Assembly: GCA_964505385.1 (NCBI GenBank)
Contig: CAZDIA010000007.1
Location: 36,452-100,451 of the forward strand
Length of the DNA stretch: 64,000 bases
Direction: 5' to 3'
Source of the DNA: SLJN01 sp964505385
GTDB taxonomy: Bacteria; Bacteroidota; Rhodothermia; Balneolales; Natronogracilivirgulaceae
The position numbers and the translations under genes are program-made. Below, piece after piece: positions 18,562-27,715 of this stretch (the first letter of the stretch is position 1; every line of letters starts with the position of its first letter). The notes beneath the pieces were generated by a model, which was not told the origin of the DNA, did not search any database, and saw nothing but the letters and a program-made list of their open reading frames with translations.

Positions 18562-18700
18562 GAGAAATCAAGATGCTATGGTGAATTGAATTGACTTGAC
18601 TTATATATTCAGTATCCCACCGAATAATAAGGTAACAACGCCTGGATTTGTGCAGTCCGATAAAGTTCTCAAATGTATAATTTTCGGGATGGGATGCAAG

Positions 18701-18737
18701 AAAAAAGCCCGGCTTTTTAAAATTTAAAGCCGGGCTT
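18701..18737 (-). terminator. Intrinsic terminator of the fab/gcvPB cluster
   Basis: AAGCCCGGCTTT (18705-18716) and AAAGCCGGGCTT (18726-18737) make a 12-bp GC-rich stem with a 9-nt loop. On the minus strand it is followed by a run of T (complement of the A-run at 18701-18706). It lies 24 bp after the gcvPB stop and closes the long minus-strand cluster. Confidence 0.85.
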
Positions 18738-18761
18738 GAATTCGTATAATCAATTAAGAAA

Positions 18762-20267
18762 TCAGGAAACCGCAGTTTTTTCCTCTTCTTTTTCTTCAGA
18801 AGAACTACGCTCCCACCTGATATTTATATTTTTGGCTGCATAAGCATCATCAAGCCTGCGGGTTTCTGTGTTATGAGGTGCCGTTTTGACCACTTCGGGA
18901 TTCTCCTCACACTCTCTGGCAATGCTGATCATAGCATCGCAAAACCCGTCGATATTTTCCTTTGATTCACTTTCGGTAGGTTCAATCATCAGGCATTCAG
19001 GAACAATCAACGGGAAATAAACCGTAGGTGCATGGTAGCCATAATCGAGGATACGCTTGGCAATATCGAGAGTTTTGATTCCATTCTGCTTTTTTTGCTT
19101 ATTTCCGGAAAAAACAACTTCGTGCATCACAGGGCCTTCATAGGGTAGTTCGTAATAATCACGAAGTCGGTGCATGAGGTAATTTGCGTTAAGTACAGCA
19201 TTTTCACTGATCTCCCGCAATCCTTTTGCCCCATGCAAACGGATATAAACCCAAGCTCGCACCATCATCCCGAAACTGCCATAAAAACCGTGCATTTTGC
19301 CAATGCTATCCGGGCGATCATGATCCCAGGAATATTTTTCTCCGTCGAACTGTACTACCGGCCCGGGCTGATATTTTCTGAGTCGCTCGCTGATGCCGAT
19401 TGGTCCGCTACCGGGACCTCCTCCACCGTGCGGAGTAGAAAAAGTTTTATGCAGATTAAAATGGACGACATCAAAACCCATATCACCAGGCCTTGCAATG
19501 CCAAGCAGAGCGTTGAGATTAGCTCCATCCATATACATCAGCGCATCTACACTCTGCAACAAGTCCCGGATTTCTTCGATGTTGCTTTCGAATAAACCCA
19601 CGGTGCTCGGGTTGGTAAGCATAATGCCGGCAACCTCGTCGCTTAGCTTCTCCCGGAACTCTTCCATATCAGTCAGTCCGTTTTCATCAGTATTCAGGTT
19701 GATAACCTGGTATCCACTGATTTTAACTGATGCGGGATTAGTACCATGGGCGGAATCAGGAACCATAATGTATTTCTTATGGGTATTTCCCCGATCCTCA
19801 TGATATTTTTTAATGAGCATAATTCCGGTAAGTTCCCCTTGGGAACCGGCAGCTGGTTGCAGGCACACATCATCCATTCCGCATACTTCGGCCAGCATAT
19901 TTTTCAGCTCGTACTGAATTTGAAGTGCACCCTGCGAGGCGAATTCCGGTGCCAGCGGATGAATATCGAAATTGCCGGGCATAGAAGCTGCTTTTTCATT
20001 AACCTTGGGATTGTACTTCATCGTACAGCTTCCCAGCGGATACATATTTTTATCAATATGATAATTCTTGGTCGATATCCGGGTAAAGTGGCGAACTACT
20101 TCATTTTCTGGCAGCTCAGGCAGTTCAGGAGGTTGAGAGCGTAAATGCTGCTCTGGGATCAGTTCTGATAATGGTTTCTCCGGTATATCAAGTTCCGGCA
20201 GTAAGTAACCGTTACATCCCGGCTTACTTTTCTCCAATAGAAGTGGTTCTCGAATCTCATGACTCAT
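18762..20267 (-). CDS. gcvPB: Glycine dehydrogenase (decarboxylating) subunit 2
   Basis: GcvPB is the PLP-bearing half of the split P-protein of the glycine cleavage system, which decarboxylates glycine and loads the aminomethyl group on GcvH. In 501 residues the family motifs are YPLGSCTMKYNPK, PDSAHGTNPAS, DGANLNALLG and NLHKTFSTPHGGGGPG with the PLP lysine Lys274. The partner subunit GcvPA is not in the window. The C-terminal 30 residues are charged and variable. It is the last gene of the minus-strand cluster, 10 bp after rnc, and a clear terminator follows. Confidence 0.94.
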   Translation of the reverse strand: MSHEIREPLLLEKSKPGCNGYLLPELDIPEKPLSELIPEQHLRSQPPELPELPENEVVRHFTRISTKNYHIDKNMYPLGSCTMKYNPKVNEKAASMPGNFDIHPLAPEFASQGALQIQYELKNMLAEVCGMDDVCLQPAAGSQGELTGIMLIKKYHEDRGNTHKKYIMVPDSAHGTNPASVKISGYQVINLNTDENGLTDMEEFREKLSDEVAGIMLTNPSTVGLFESNIEEIRDLLQSVDALMYMDGANLNALLGIARPGDMGFDVVHFNLHKTFSTPHGGGGPGSGPIGISERLRKYQPGPVVQFDGEKYSWDHDRPDSIGKMHGFYGSFGMMVRAWVYIRLHGAKGLREISENAVLNANYLMHRLRDYYELPYEGPVMHEVVFSGNKQKKQNGIKTLDIAKRILDYGYHAPTVYFPLIVPECLMIEPTESESKENIDGFCDAMISIARECEENPEVVKTAPHNTETRRLDDAYAAKNINIRWERSSSEEKEEEKTAVS

Positions 20268-20277
20268 AACAAACCTA

Positions 20278-21027
20278 TTAATTTAATTCGTAATACTTTT
20301 TCAAAGCTTCACGAGCGGCAAGCTGTTCGGCTTTCTTTTTACTTTTTGCAATTCCCCGGCCTCGTACTTGTTCATTTATAACAACCTGTACACTGAATGT
20401 TTTATCATGACCGGGTCCGGATTCATCAATCACCTCGTACTCCGGTATAGACATTTTATTAGCCTGTGCATATTCAAGCAGCATACTTTTATAATTATCT
20501 TCAACTGCGATTATTTCATCAAGGTTAATAAATTTGTCAAACAAAGAGCTTACGATGTGGTATGTTTTATCGTATCCTGTTTCTTTGTACAACGCCCCGA
20601 TAACCGCTTCAAAGATATCAGCTTGTACACTTTGCGACTGTTCAATACCCTGGTTTTTGACTCGATAGCCAACCTGTATCAGGTCTTGGAGTTCAAGATA
20701 ACCACCAAGCTTAGCCAAATGTTCCCCTTTTACCAATTTAGATCGTAACTGAGTCATAAAACCCTCATCTCTATCGGAATAACGCTCGAAGATCATGTCG
20801 GATACGATCAGGTCAAGCACGGCATCTCCAAGAAATTCGAGTTGCTCATATGAGTCCGTTGACTGTAGATCATGCTCAATTATATATGAGCGATGCCGTA
20901 ACGCCCGAAGGAATAAATCCGGGCGGGTAATGAATATCCCAAGCAACTTTTCAAGCCTGGTGATAATCGCATAAGAGGTTTTATCGAGCGATTTTCTTTT
21001 AAAAAATGCCCGAATACCACTAATCAA
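20278..21027 (-). CDS. rnc: Ribonuclease III
   Basis: RNase III cuts double-stranded RNA in rRNA precursors and regulatory duplexes. The 249-residue protein has the catalytic signature EQLEFLGDAVLDL (about 82-94), a second acidic site in DIFEAVIGALY, and a C-terminal double-stranded-RNA-binding domain ending in AKSKKKAEQLAAREALKKY. The gene lies 3 bp after fabF. The fab-rnc linkage is common in bacteria. Confidence 0.94.
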   Translation of the reverse strand: MISGIRAFFKRKSLDKTSYAIITRLEKLLGIFITRPDLFLRALRHRSYIIEHDLQSTDSYEQLEFLGDAVLDLIVSDMIFERYSDRDEGFMTQLRSKLVKGEHLAKLGGYLELQDLIQVGYRVKNQGIEQSQSVQADIFEAVIGALYKETGYDKTYHIVSSLFDKFINLDEIIAVEDNYKSMLLEYAQANKMSIPEYEVIDESGPGHDKTFSVQVVINEQVRGRGIAKSKKKAEQLAAREALKKYYELN

Positions 21028-21030
21028 AAC

Positions 21031-22278
21031 TTATCCTTCAAATTTTTTAAAAACCAAAGTTGTATTATGGCCGCCAAATCCAAAAGCGTTATTCATAGCG
21101 TATTTCAAATCTCTTGTTTGAGCTTCATTGAAGGTATAGTTCAAATCACACTCAGGATCAGGATTTGAGAAGTTTATGGTAGGCGGAACAATGCCATGGT
21201 AAATTGCGAGAATAGTCGCTACCGACTCTGCTGCACCGGCTGCACCGAGCATATGCCCGGTCATAGACTTGGTTGAATTTAAATTGATATCATAAGCATG
21301 GTCGCCAAAAACCTTTTTTATTGAATTGGTTTCGGCTACATCACCAAGTGGTGTAGATGTGCCATGCATGTTTATATGATCCACCATTTCAGGTGAAATC
21401 CCGGCGGATTTTAAAGCAGCATTCAAAGCGAGAATCACGCCGCTTCCATCCGGATCCGGTGCGGTGATATGATAGGCGTCAGCGGTGAATCCGTAACCGG
21501 TGAGTTCGGCATAAATACGTGCACCTCTTTGCACTGCTGATTCCATTTCTTCCAAAAATACAATAGCCGATCCCTCGCCGAGAACAAAGCCATCACGAGT
21601 TGAGTCAAAGGGTCGCGAGGCGGTTTCAGGCTCGTCATTACGAGTTGACATCGCCCGCATCGAGTTAAACCCCGCAACCCCCATACCGAAAATTGGTGCT
21701 TCCGACCCGCCTGCCACTGCGTAATCAGCCTGCCCGTTTTGAATCGCGTCATATGCCAGACCGATATTGTGGGAGCCTGTAGCGCACGCCGAAACTGTAC
21801 AGAAATTCGGGCCCTGGAATCCGTATTTAATTGAAATCTGACCTGCTGCAATGTCAGGGATCAGCATTGGAATAAAAAAAGGTGATACCGCACGCGGGCC
21901 TTTATCATGAAAATCGACCGCTTGCTTGTAGAAGGTTTCCATACCACCAATACCTGATCCGATCAAGGTTGCCACACGGGTCAAATCCACAGATTCAAGA
22001 TCAATGTTGGAGTCTTGGATAGCCTCCTCCCCGGCTATCATCGCATATTGACAAAATTTGTCCATTCGCCGGGCGACTTTAGGATCCATATGATCGGATG
22101 CCTTGTAGTCGTCCAGTTGTGCGGCGAATTTGGTCGCAAATTTTTCAGTATCGAAATGCGTGATCGTCCGGGCTCCGCTTTTACCGGAAACCAAACCATT
22201 CCAATATTCCGGCGCACCCTTTCCTACAGGAGTAAGAGCACCGATTCCGGTTATAACAACTCGTTTTCTGTCTGACAT
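21031..22278 (-). CDS. fabF: Beta-ketoacyl-ACP synthase II
   Basis: FabF elongates acyl-ACP with malonyl-ACP in type II fatty-acid synthesis. The 415-residue protein has the catalytic triad Cys165 (TVSACATGSH), a His in HGTSTPLGD and a His in KSMTGHMLGAAG. The C-terminus, NNAFGFGGHNTTLVFKK, is typical. The gene is 16 bp downstream of acpP, its substrate carrier, within the fab cluster. Confidence 0.95.
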   Translation of the reverse strand: MSDRKRVVITGIGALTPVGKGAPEYWNGLVSGKSGARTITHFDTEKFATKFAAQLDDYKASDHMDPKVARRMDKFCQYAMIAGEEAIQDSNIDLESVDLTRVATLIGSGIGGMETFYKQAVDFHDKGPRAVSPFFIPMLIPDIAAGQISIKYGFQGPNFCTVSACATGSHNIGLAYDAIQNGQADYAVAGGSEAPIFGMGVAGFNSMRAMSTRNDEPETASRPFDSTRDGFVLGEGSAIVFLEEMESAVQRGARIYAELTGYGFTADAYHITAPDPDGSGVILALNAALKSAGISPEMVDHINMHGTSTPLGDVAETNSIKKVFGDHAYDINLNSTKSMTGHMLGAAGAAESVATILAIYHGIVPPTINFSNPDPECDLNYTFNEAQTRDLKYAMNNAFGFGGHNTTLVFKKFEG

Positions 22279-22294
22279 TTATCCTATCATGGAT

Positions 22295-22534
22295 TTAGGA
22301 AACTTTTTCTTCCAAATATTTAATGGCGTCACCAACAGTAGTGATATTTTCAGCATCTTCATCAGGAATGCTGATATCAAAAACTTTTTCGAACTCCATT
22401 ATAAGTTCAACAGTGTCAAGGGAATCTGCACCCAAATCATTGGTGAAATTCGCCTCTTTTTGAACTTCAGACTCGTCTACTCCGAGTTTGTCAACTATGA
22501 TCTTTTTTACTTCTGCTTCGATATCTTTAGCCAT
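22295..22534 (-). CDS. acpP: Acyl carrier protein
   Basis: The carrier of growing acyl chains, with the phosphopantetheine attachment Ser38 in GADSLDTVELIM. Length (79) and acidity are normal for the family. It sits between fabG and fabF. The 98-bp space upstream towards fabG is the largest internal gap of the cluster and may hold a processing site or secondary promoter, but I see no clear motif. Confidence 0.95.
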   Translation of the reverse strand: MAKDIEAEVKKIIVDKLGVDESEVQKEANFTNDLGADSLDTVELIMEFEKVFDISIPDEDAENITTVGDAIKYLEEKVS

Positions 22535-22632
22535 GATGGTACCTTTTCAGTTACTATTGTGAGTTGTTTGAGATTAAAATCAGGTAATGATAAAAAGAGT
22601 TTCCAGTATCTGCAAAAACTGTTATAAACAAA

Positions 22633-23382
22633 TCACATCCCCATGCCGCCATCAACCGGGATAACGGCCCCGGTTATATAGCTTGAGGCCGGAGATGCCA
22701 GAAACTGAACGGTGTTTGCTACCTCTTCACTATCACCCGGCCGCCCCAGTGGGATAGCGGCATTAATAGCTTCAAGTTGTTTTTCGTTCAGCTCTTCCGT
22801 CATTTCAGTTGTGATATAGCCGGGAGCAACTACATTTGCCCGAATATTTCTGGATGCGACTTCTTTCGCCAGAGATTTAGTAAAACCAATGATCCCGGCT
22901 TTGGAAGCGGCATAGTTGGTTTGTCCCGCATTCCCGCCGGAACCAACTACCGAGCCAATATTAATGATAGAGCCTCCACGCTGCTTCATCATTGGCCGGA
23001 TTACCGCTTTACTATAATTAAAAACACTTTTCAAATTCGTGGTTATAACCTCATCCCATTGCTCTTCACTCATTCTCATGATGAGCGTATCGCGGGTTAT
23101 CCCGGCATTATTTATCAGCACATCCAGACTCCCCCAATCCTTGCTGAGCTGCTGAATTACTTCATTCGCTTTGTCTCCATCTACGGCATCAGCCTGTATG
23201 GCAATACCTTTAACTCCCTGCATTTCAATCTGCTTAACCACTTCATTAGCGGCATCTGCTGACCGGGAGTAAGTGATGGCTACATTTGCTCCGTTTCGGG
23301 CAAGTGTGAGTGCGATCGATTTACCAATCCCCCGGCTTCCTCCGGTTACGAGACAAACTTTTTGATTCAGTTCAAATGACAT
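22633..23382 (-). CDS. fabG: 3-oxoacyl-ACP reductase
   Basis: FabG reduces 3-oxoacyl-ACP with NADPH. The 249-residue short-chain dehydrogenase has the cofactor loop TGGSRGIG, the NNAG motif and the catalytic set Ser144, Tyr157 and Lys161 (YAASKAG). It ends with the family-typical ITGAVIPVDGGMGM. Its place between fabD and acpP confirms the FASII role over other SDR functions. Confidence 0.95.
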   Translation of the reverse strand: MSFELNQKVCLVTGGSRGIGKSIALTLARNGANVAITYSRSADAANEVVKQIEMQGVKGIAIQADAVDGDKANEVIQQLSKDWGSLDVLINNAGITRDTLIMRMSEEQWDEVITTNLKSVFNYSKAVIRPMMKQRGGSIINIGSVVGSGGNAGQTNYAASKAGIIGFTKSLAKEVASRNIRANVVAPGYITTEMTEELNEKQLEAINAAIPLGRPGDSEEVANTVQFLASPASSYITGAVIPVDGGMGM

Positions 23383-23391
23383 ATAAATCTT

Positions 23392-24282
23392 TTATTGATA
23401 TCCCATGATTTCCACGTTGCTGCCAAGTGTTCGTTTTACCAAACCCTGCAGTACCTTACCCGGCCCGACTTCGATGAAGAAACCTGCACCATTTTTCTGC
23501 ATAGCCTGAATAGTCTGAGTCCATTTTACCGGATTTAGCAACTGTTCTATAAGGTTGTTGCGTATCGCTTCCGGGTCACTGGTCGGTTCAGCGTTTACAT
23601 TGGCATAAACCGGGTATTCGGCTTTTTTGATCTTTACATTTTCCAACTCTTCCCTTAAGCCGTCGCGGGCCGGCTGCATAAGAGCGGAATGAAAAGCTCC
23701 GCTTACCGGCAACTTTTTCGCCATTTTGCAGCCTTTCTCTTTCAGAAGATCGATAGCTTTATCCACAGCGGATTCCGATCCGGATATTACAAGTTGACCT
23801 GTAGCATTATAATTGGCCGGAACAACATCTTCGCCGGTTTCTTCGGCGGCATCTATGCAGGTTTTTTCAACATCGGCATCATCCATACCAATTACAGCAG
23901 CCATTGATCCTTTTTGTTGTTCGCCGGCTTCCTGCATTAACTCACCGCGTTTTCTAACAAGTCGCAAAGCATCTTCAAAATCAAGAGCTCTTGCGGCGGT
24001 AAGTGCTGAAAATTCCCCAAGACTATGACCAGCTACCATATCCGGTTGCTGTTTTAATGACTCAAAAAGCGCAATACTATGCAGAAATATAGCAGGCTGT
24101 GTGTTACGGGTTTGTTTGAGCTCCTGTTCTGGTCCTTCAAACATGATAGAAATAAGATCCAGACCGAGAATTTCGGAAGATTGATCACAAAATCTTTTAA
24201 ATATGGGATTAAATCCGTAGTGGTTCTGACCCATCCCAGTAAATTGAGAGCCCTGGCCCGGAAATAAATATGCTTTTTTCAT
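23392..24282 (-). CDS. fabD: Malonyl-CoA:ACP transacylase
   Basis: FabD moves malonyl from CoA to ACP. The 296-residue protein opens with FPGQGSQFTGMG and has the nucleophile Ser87 in AGHSLGEFSAL and the catalytic His in SGAFHSALM. It ends with IEVGPGKVLQGLVKR. It lies between fabH (4 bp upstream) and fabG (9 bp downstream). Confidence 0.95.
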   Translation of the reverse strand: MKKAYLFPGQGSQFTGMGQNHYGFNPIFKRFCDQSSEILGLDLISIMFEGPEQELKQTRNTQPAIFLHSIALFESLKQQPDMVAGHSLGEFSALTAARALDFEDALRLVRKRGELMQEAGEQQKGSMAAVIGMDDADVEKTCIDAAEETGEDVVPANYNATGQLVISGSESAVDKAIDLLKEKGCKMAKKLPVSGAFHSALMQPARDGLREELENVKIKKAEYPVYANVNAEPTSDPEAIRNNLIEQLLNPVKWTQTIQAMQKNGAGFFIEVGPGKVLQGLVKRTLGSNVEIMGYQ

Positions 24283-24286
24283 ATGA

Positions 24287-25285
24287 TCAGTTTTCCAAAC
24301 CCCATTTTACATATACGGCACCCCAGGTAAACCCTCCGCCAAATGCTGAGAGGATCAAATTGTCTCCTTTTTTCAGCCTGGGCTGCCAGTCATAGAGGCA
24401 AAGTGGAATAGTGGCTGTGGTCGTGTTTCCGTATTTATCAATATTCACCATGACATTTTCATTGCTCAGCCCCATTCTTTGGGCTGTCGCATCAATAATA
24501 CGCAAATTTGCCTGATGAGGTACCAGCCAATCTACATCTTCATTATTGAGGTTATTTCGATCCATGATTTCTCTGGAAACATTCGCCATCCCTTCCGTCG
24601 CTTTTTTGAAAACGGCTTTTCCATCCTGGAAAATATAGTGTTTTCTCTGCTCAACGGTTTCGTGAGTGGCAGGATTTAAGCTACCACCAGCCTCCTGGCG
24701 AAGCACCTCGGCACCCGTTCCGTTAGAATGATGTATCCAGTCGATCACTCCCTTATCATCTTCTGCAGGTTCGAGTAATACAGCGGCGGCGGCATCCCCG
24801 AACAGAATACATGTGGCGCGGTCAGTGTAATCAGTAATAGAGCTCATTTTGTCACTGCCTATCACCAATACATTTTTGTACCGCCCTGATTCTATAAACG
24901 TTGCTCCGTTTGTTAATGCATAAAGAAAGCCGGAACAGGCGGCCATCAGATCGAAACAATAAGCGTTGAAAGCCCCGATTTCACGCTGAATCAGACAGGA
25001 AGTTGACGGAAAAAGATAATCGGGTGTTGCCGTGGATAATATAATGAGATCAATATCAAGCGGGTCGATATTGCGGTTGCGAATTACTTCACGTGCCGCT
25101 TCGATTCCCATGTAAGCTGATGCTTTATCAGGATCCTTCAGGATTCTGCGCTCTTGTATACCGGTACGTGTTCTGATCCACTCATCATTGGTATCTACTA
25201 TCTGCTCAAGTTCTTTATTCGTAAGTACATAGTCAGGTAGATAGTGGCCAACTGAAGTGATATTGGCACGTAAAGATTCTGCCAT
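24287..25285 (-). CDS. fabH: Beta-ketoacyl-ACP synthase III
   Basis: FabH starts fatty-acid chains by condensing an acyl-CoA primer with malonyl-ACP. The 332-residue protein has the active Cys117 (AACSGFLYAL), the His in VPHQANLRI and the Asn in GNTTTATIP. The N-terminus (DEWIRTRTGIQERR) is typical. Whether it prefers acetyl or branched primers cannot be told from these motifs. It follows plsX by 5 bp. Confidence 0.95.
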   Translation of the reverse strand: MAESLRANITSVGHYLPDYVLTNKELEQIVDTNDEWIRTRTGIQERRILKDPDKASAYMGIEAAREVIRNRNIDPLDIDLIILSTATPDYLFPSTSCLIQREIGAFNAYCFDLMAACSGFLYALTNGATFIESGRYKNVLVIGSDKMSSITDYTDRATCILFGDAAAAVLLEPAEDDKGVIDWIHHSNGTGAEVLRQEAGGSLNPATHETVEQRKHYIFQDGKAVFKKATEGMANVSREIMDRNNLNNEDVDWLVPHQANLRIIDATAQRMGLSNENVMVNIDKYGNTTTATIPLCLYDWQPRLKKGDNLILSAFGGGFTWGAVYVKWGLEN

Positions 25286-25290
25286 AATTT

Positions 25291-26274
25291 TTAATTTATC
25301 GTATCGACGATCTTTGTGTTTACTTTTTCATCAACCATGCTGGCAGCGCTTAATACCATGTTTTTTATAGCGGTTGTTGTGCTGCCTCCGTGCCCAACCA
25401 AACTTACTCCGTTAACGCCAAGAAAAGGCACTCCGCCCACACGTTGATAATCGAAAGGTTCAAACGCTTTTTTTAGTAAATTCGAAATAACTTTAACCTG
25501 ATCGGAACTGATTTGCTGGCGTTCAATTTCCCTTAGTAGGATGTGCTCAAAGGTAGCCGGTATGGTTTCCCCGAATTTCAGCAGGATGTTACCAACATAC
25601 CCGTCACAGACGAACACATCTGCATTACCGAAAAGAATATCACGCCCTTCCACATTGCCGATAAAATTTGGCAGGCTCTGAAGAAGCTTATTGGCGGTCC
25701 TCAGACACTCAGTACCCTTTTCTTCCTCTTCACCTACATTTAGCAAACCTACCCTCGGATTTTCTATTTTCATTACCTTGCGGGCATATATTTCGCCCAT
25801 TGTACCAAATTGATGGAGCATCTCCGGTTTAACTTCCAGATTAGCACCTACATCAATCATCAATCCGATACCTCGAATATTCGGGTAGATAGTGGCAATA
25901 CTCGGACGGATTACACCATCGAGTCTGCCGAGAATAAATGCTGAAGCGGCCATTAATGCACCGGTATTACCGGCGCTTACAAATGCCTGCGCATCACCAT
26001 TCGCATTTAACCGGAGCCCGGTTACGATCGATGATTTTGATTTTGCTTTAACCGCCTGTGCCGGAGACTCGTGCATACCGATCACCTCCGGTGCATCCTT
26101 AATATCAACCCTGTCTTGAGGGTATTGATACTCACTGAGCTCTTTTTCGATCACATCTTTTGGCCCCACAAATATAATCTGCAGGTCACTGCGTTCTTCA
26201 AGGGCGGCCAGTGAACCGGATACAGGATTTTTCGGGTAATAATCTCCCCCCGCGGCATCAACTGCTATAATCAT
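25291..26274 (-). CDS. plsX: Phosphate acyltransferase PlsX
   Basis: PlsX makes acyl-phosphate from acyl-ACP, the donor for the first acylation of glycerol-3-phosphate. The 327-residue protein begins IAVDAAGGDYYPK, a Bacteroidota-like form of the usual DAMGGD start. It has MIDVGANLEVKPE, VGNILLKFGE and GVPFLGVNGVSLVGHGGS. It lies between rpmF and fabH, the standard order in many bacteria. Confidence 0.93.
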   Translation of the reverse strand: MIIAVDAAGGDYYPKNPVSGSLAALEERSDLQIIFVGPKDVIEKELSEYQYPQDRVDIKDAPEVIGMHESPAQAVKAKSKSSIVTGLRLNANGDAQAFVSAGNTGALMAASAFILGRLDGVIRPSIATIYPNIRGIGLMIDVGANLEVKPEMLHQFGTMGEIYARKVMKIENPRVGLLNVGEEEEKGTECLRTANKLLQSLPNFIGNVEGRDILFGNADVFVCDGYVGNILLKFGETIPATFEHILLREIERQQISSDQVKVISNLLKKAFEPFDYQRVGGVPFLGVNGVSLVGHGGSTTTAIKNMVLSAASMVDEKVNTKIVDTIN

Positions 26275-26313
26275 CCGACTAAATTATTGCATGAATATAT
26301 GCGTGATGGATTA

Positions 26314-26499
26314 TCACACTTCCTGAGTAATATTCATTACTTGGCGGCCACGATAGTATCCGCACTCAGGGCACGCACGATGGCGCATATGTACCGCATC
26401 ACAATTGTCACACTTTGTGAGAGTTGGAGATTCCAGGTTTTTATGAGTGCGACGCTTATCGCGGCGTGATTTCGAAGTTTTCCGTTTAGGATGTGCCAT
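26314..26499 (-). CDS. rpmF: Ribosomal protein L32
   Basis: A 61-residue basic protein starting MAHPKRKTSKSRRDKRR, with a zinc-ribbon CDNC...CPECG pattern (two Cys pairs). All are hallmarks of L32 in the 50S subunit. It lies between the DUF177 gene and plsX, the conserved bacterial order. Confidence 0.96.
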   Translation of the reverse strand: MAHPKRKTSKSRRDKRRTHKNLESPTLTKCDNCDAVHMRHRACPECGYYRGRQVMNITQEV

Positions 26500-26518
26500 G
26501 TATGGATGGTTTTCCTAT

Positions 26519-27016
26519 TTAGTTTTGGTTAATTCTGTTTTTAAGCTCTTTTAACTTGTCCCAGCGAGGATCAGTACTTGGTTCATCCGGATAAGATTTT
26601 TCAAATGGAATCTCTTCTCCGTGTTCATCAAAATACCGCGGATGAAGCTTTTTAATGGGAACACTCAGTAAAATCGTATCACGCACTTCTTTGCTGATAT
26701 CAATTTTATTGGTTGAAGTGTCCAACCGCTTCCAGGCTTCATCTTCCTCCTCGTGAGGATCAATACCTATTTTGAAAATTACCTGGTAACTACCCCGCAT
26801 TTCTTTGGTAAACGGGTCAAGTGAACGATCGCAAATCAACTCCATTGAACTTGTTACGGTAAATGCAACGGTTGTTGACCTTTCATTCTTGGTAAAGTTA
26901 ATCTCAAGGTCAATTTGATTTACTTTCAGCCCGTCAAAATCAAATTCTGACGGATCAGGTTGCAAATGCCTCGAAGACTTACCAAATGGTATTTCGTCGT
27001 ACTTTAATATTACCAT
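26519..27016 (-). CDS. DUF177/YceD family protein
   Basis: The 165-residue acidic protein matches the DUF177 (YceD) family by position directly before rpmF, by length and by the C-terminal DPRWDKLKELKNR. In other bacteria YceD is linked to 23S rRNA accumulation and co-transcribed with rpmF and the fab genes. Family members often carry a CxxC pair; here there is a single Cys (CDRSLDPF), so no metal site is evident. The molecular role is not established from the sequence. Confidence 0.78.
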   Translation of the reverse strand: MVILKYDEIPFGKSSRHLQPDPSEFDFDGLKVNQIDLEINFTKNERSTTVAFTVTSSMELICDRSLDPFTKEMRGSYQVIFKIGIDPHEEEDEAWKRLDTSTNKIDISKEVRDTILLSVPIKKLHPRYFDEHGEEIPFEKSYPDEPSTDPRWDKLKELKNRINQN

Positions 27017-27067
27017 GTAATTCTCAAACAGTATATCTTTGAAATATACGATTTGTTTGATTCATAC

Positions 27068-27712
27068 TCAACGCGAAGAAAATAATCCGAATTGCCTTTG
27101 TTCTATCATGGAGATGATCTTACCAAGGTCTTCCCGGTTGCTCACAAAGTCAAGATTATCGGTTTCCACAATCAGCTTATCATAGGGATATCTTTTAATC
27201 CAGTCTTCGTAAAGTAAGTTCAGCCGTTTCAGGTAGTCAATACTAATGGTATTTTCATAATCCCTGCCGCGCTGCTCAATCTGGCGTACCAGTGTTGAAA
27301 CATCGGCTTTAAGGTAAACCAGTAAATTAGGAGGCGTCAGATAGGAAACCATTTCGTGAAAAAGTGCTCCGTAATTATCATAATCCCTTTTACTCATTAA
27401 CCCCATTTCATACAGATTGCGCGCAAAAATCTCAGCATCTTCATAGATTGTTCTGTCCTGTATAAAACTTTCGCCGGCTTTAATCATATTCTTCTGTGAT
27501 CGAAACCTGCTGGAGAGAAAATAGATCTGCAAGTTGAAACTCCACCTGCGCATATCATCGTAAAAGTCGGACAAATAGGGATTATTATCGACACTTTCGT
27601 AATACGCTTTCCAGTTGAAATGCTTAGCAAGCAGTGTAGTCAGTGAGGATTTACCTGCTCCAATATTTCCGGCGAGCGCAATAAATTGAAATGAATTTCC
27701 TTCAGTTGCCAT
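27068..27712 (-). CDS. Deoxynucleoside kinase (dNK family)
   Basis: The enzyme phosphorylates deoxynucleosides for salvage. The 214-residue protein has a P-loop GNIGAGKSS (residues 15-23), the substrate-site segment YESVDNNPYLSDFYDD and the DRTIYED motif, where the catalytic pocket arginine follows Asp. The family includes bacterial deoxyadenosine and deoxyguanosine kinases; the base preference is not clear. It is 3 bp after pgi and 51 bp before the DUF177 gene, an unusual setting for a salvage enzyme. Confidence 0.87.
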   Translation of the reverse strand: MATEGNSFQFIALAGNIGAGKSSLTTLLAKHFNWKAYYESVDNNPYLSDFYDDMRRWSFNLQIYFLSSRFRSQKNMIKAGESFIQDRTIYEDAEIFARNLYEMGLMSKRDYDNYGALFHEMVSYLTPPNLLVYLKADVSTLVRQIEQRGRDYENTISIDYLKRLNLLYEDWIKRYPYDKLIVETDNLDFVSNREDLGKIISMIEQRQFGLFSSR

Positions 27713-27715
27713 AGG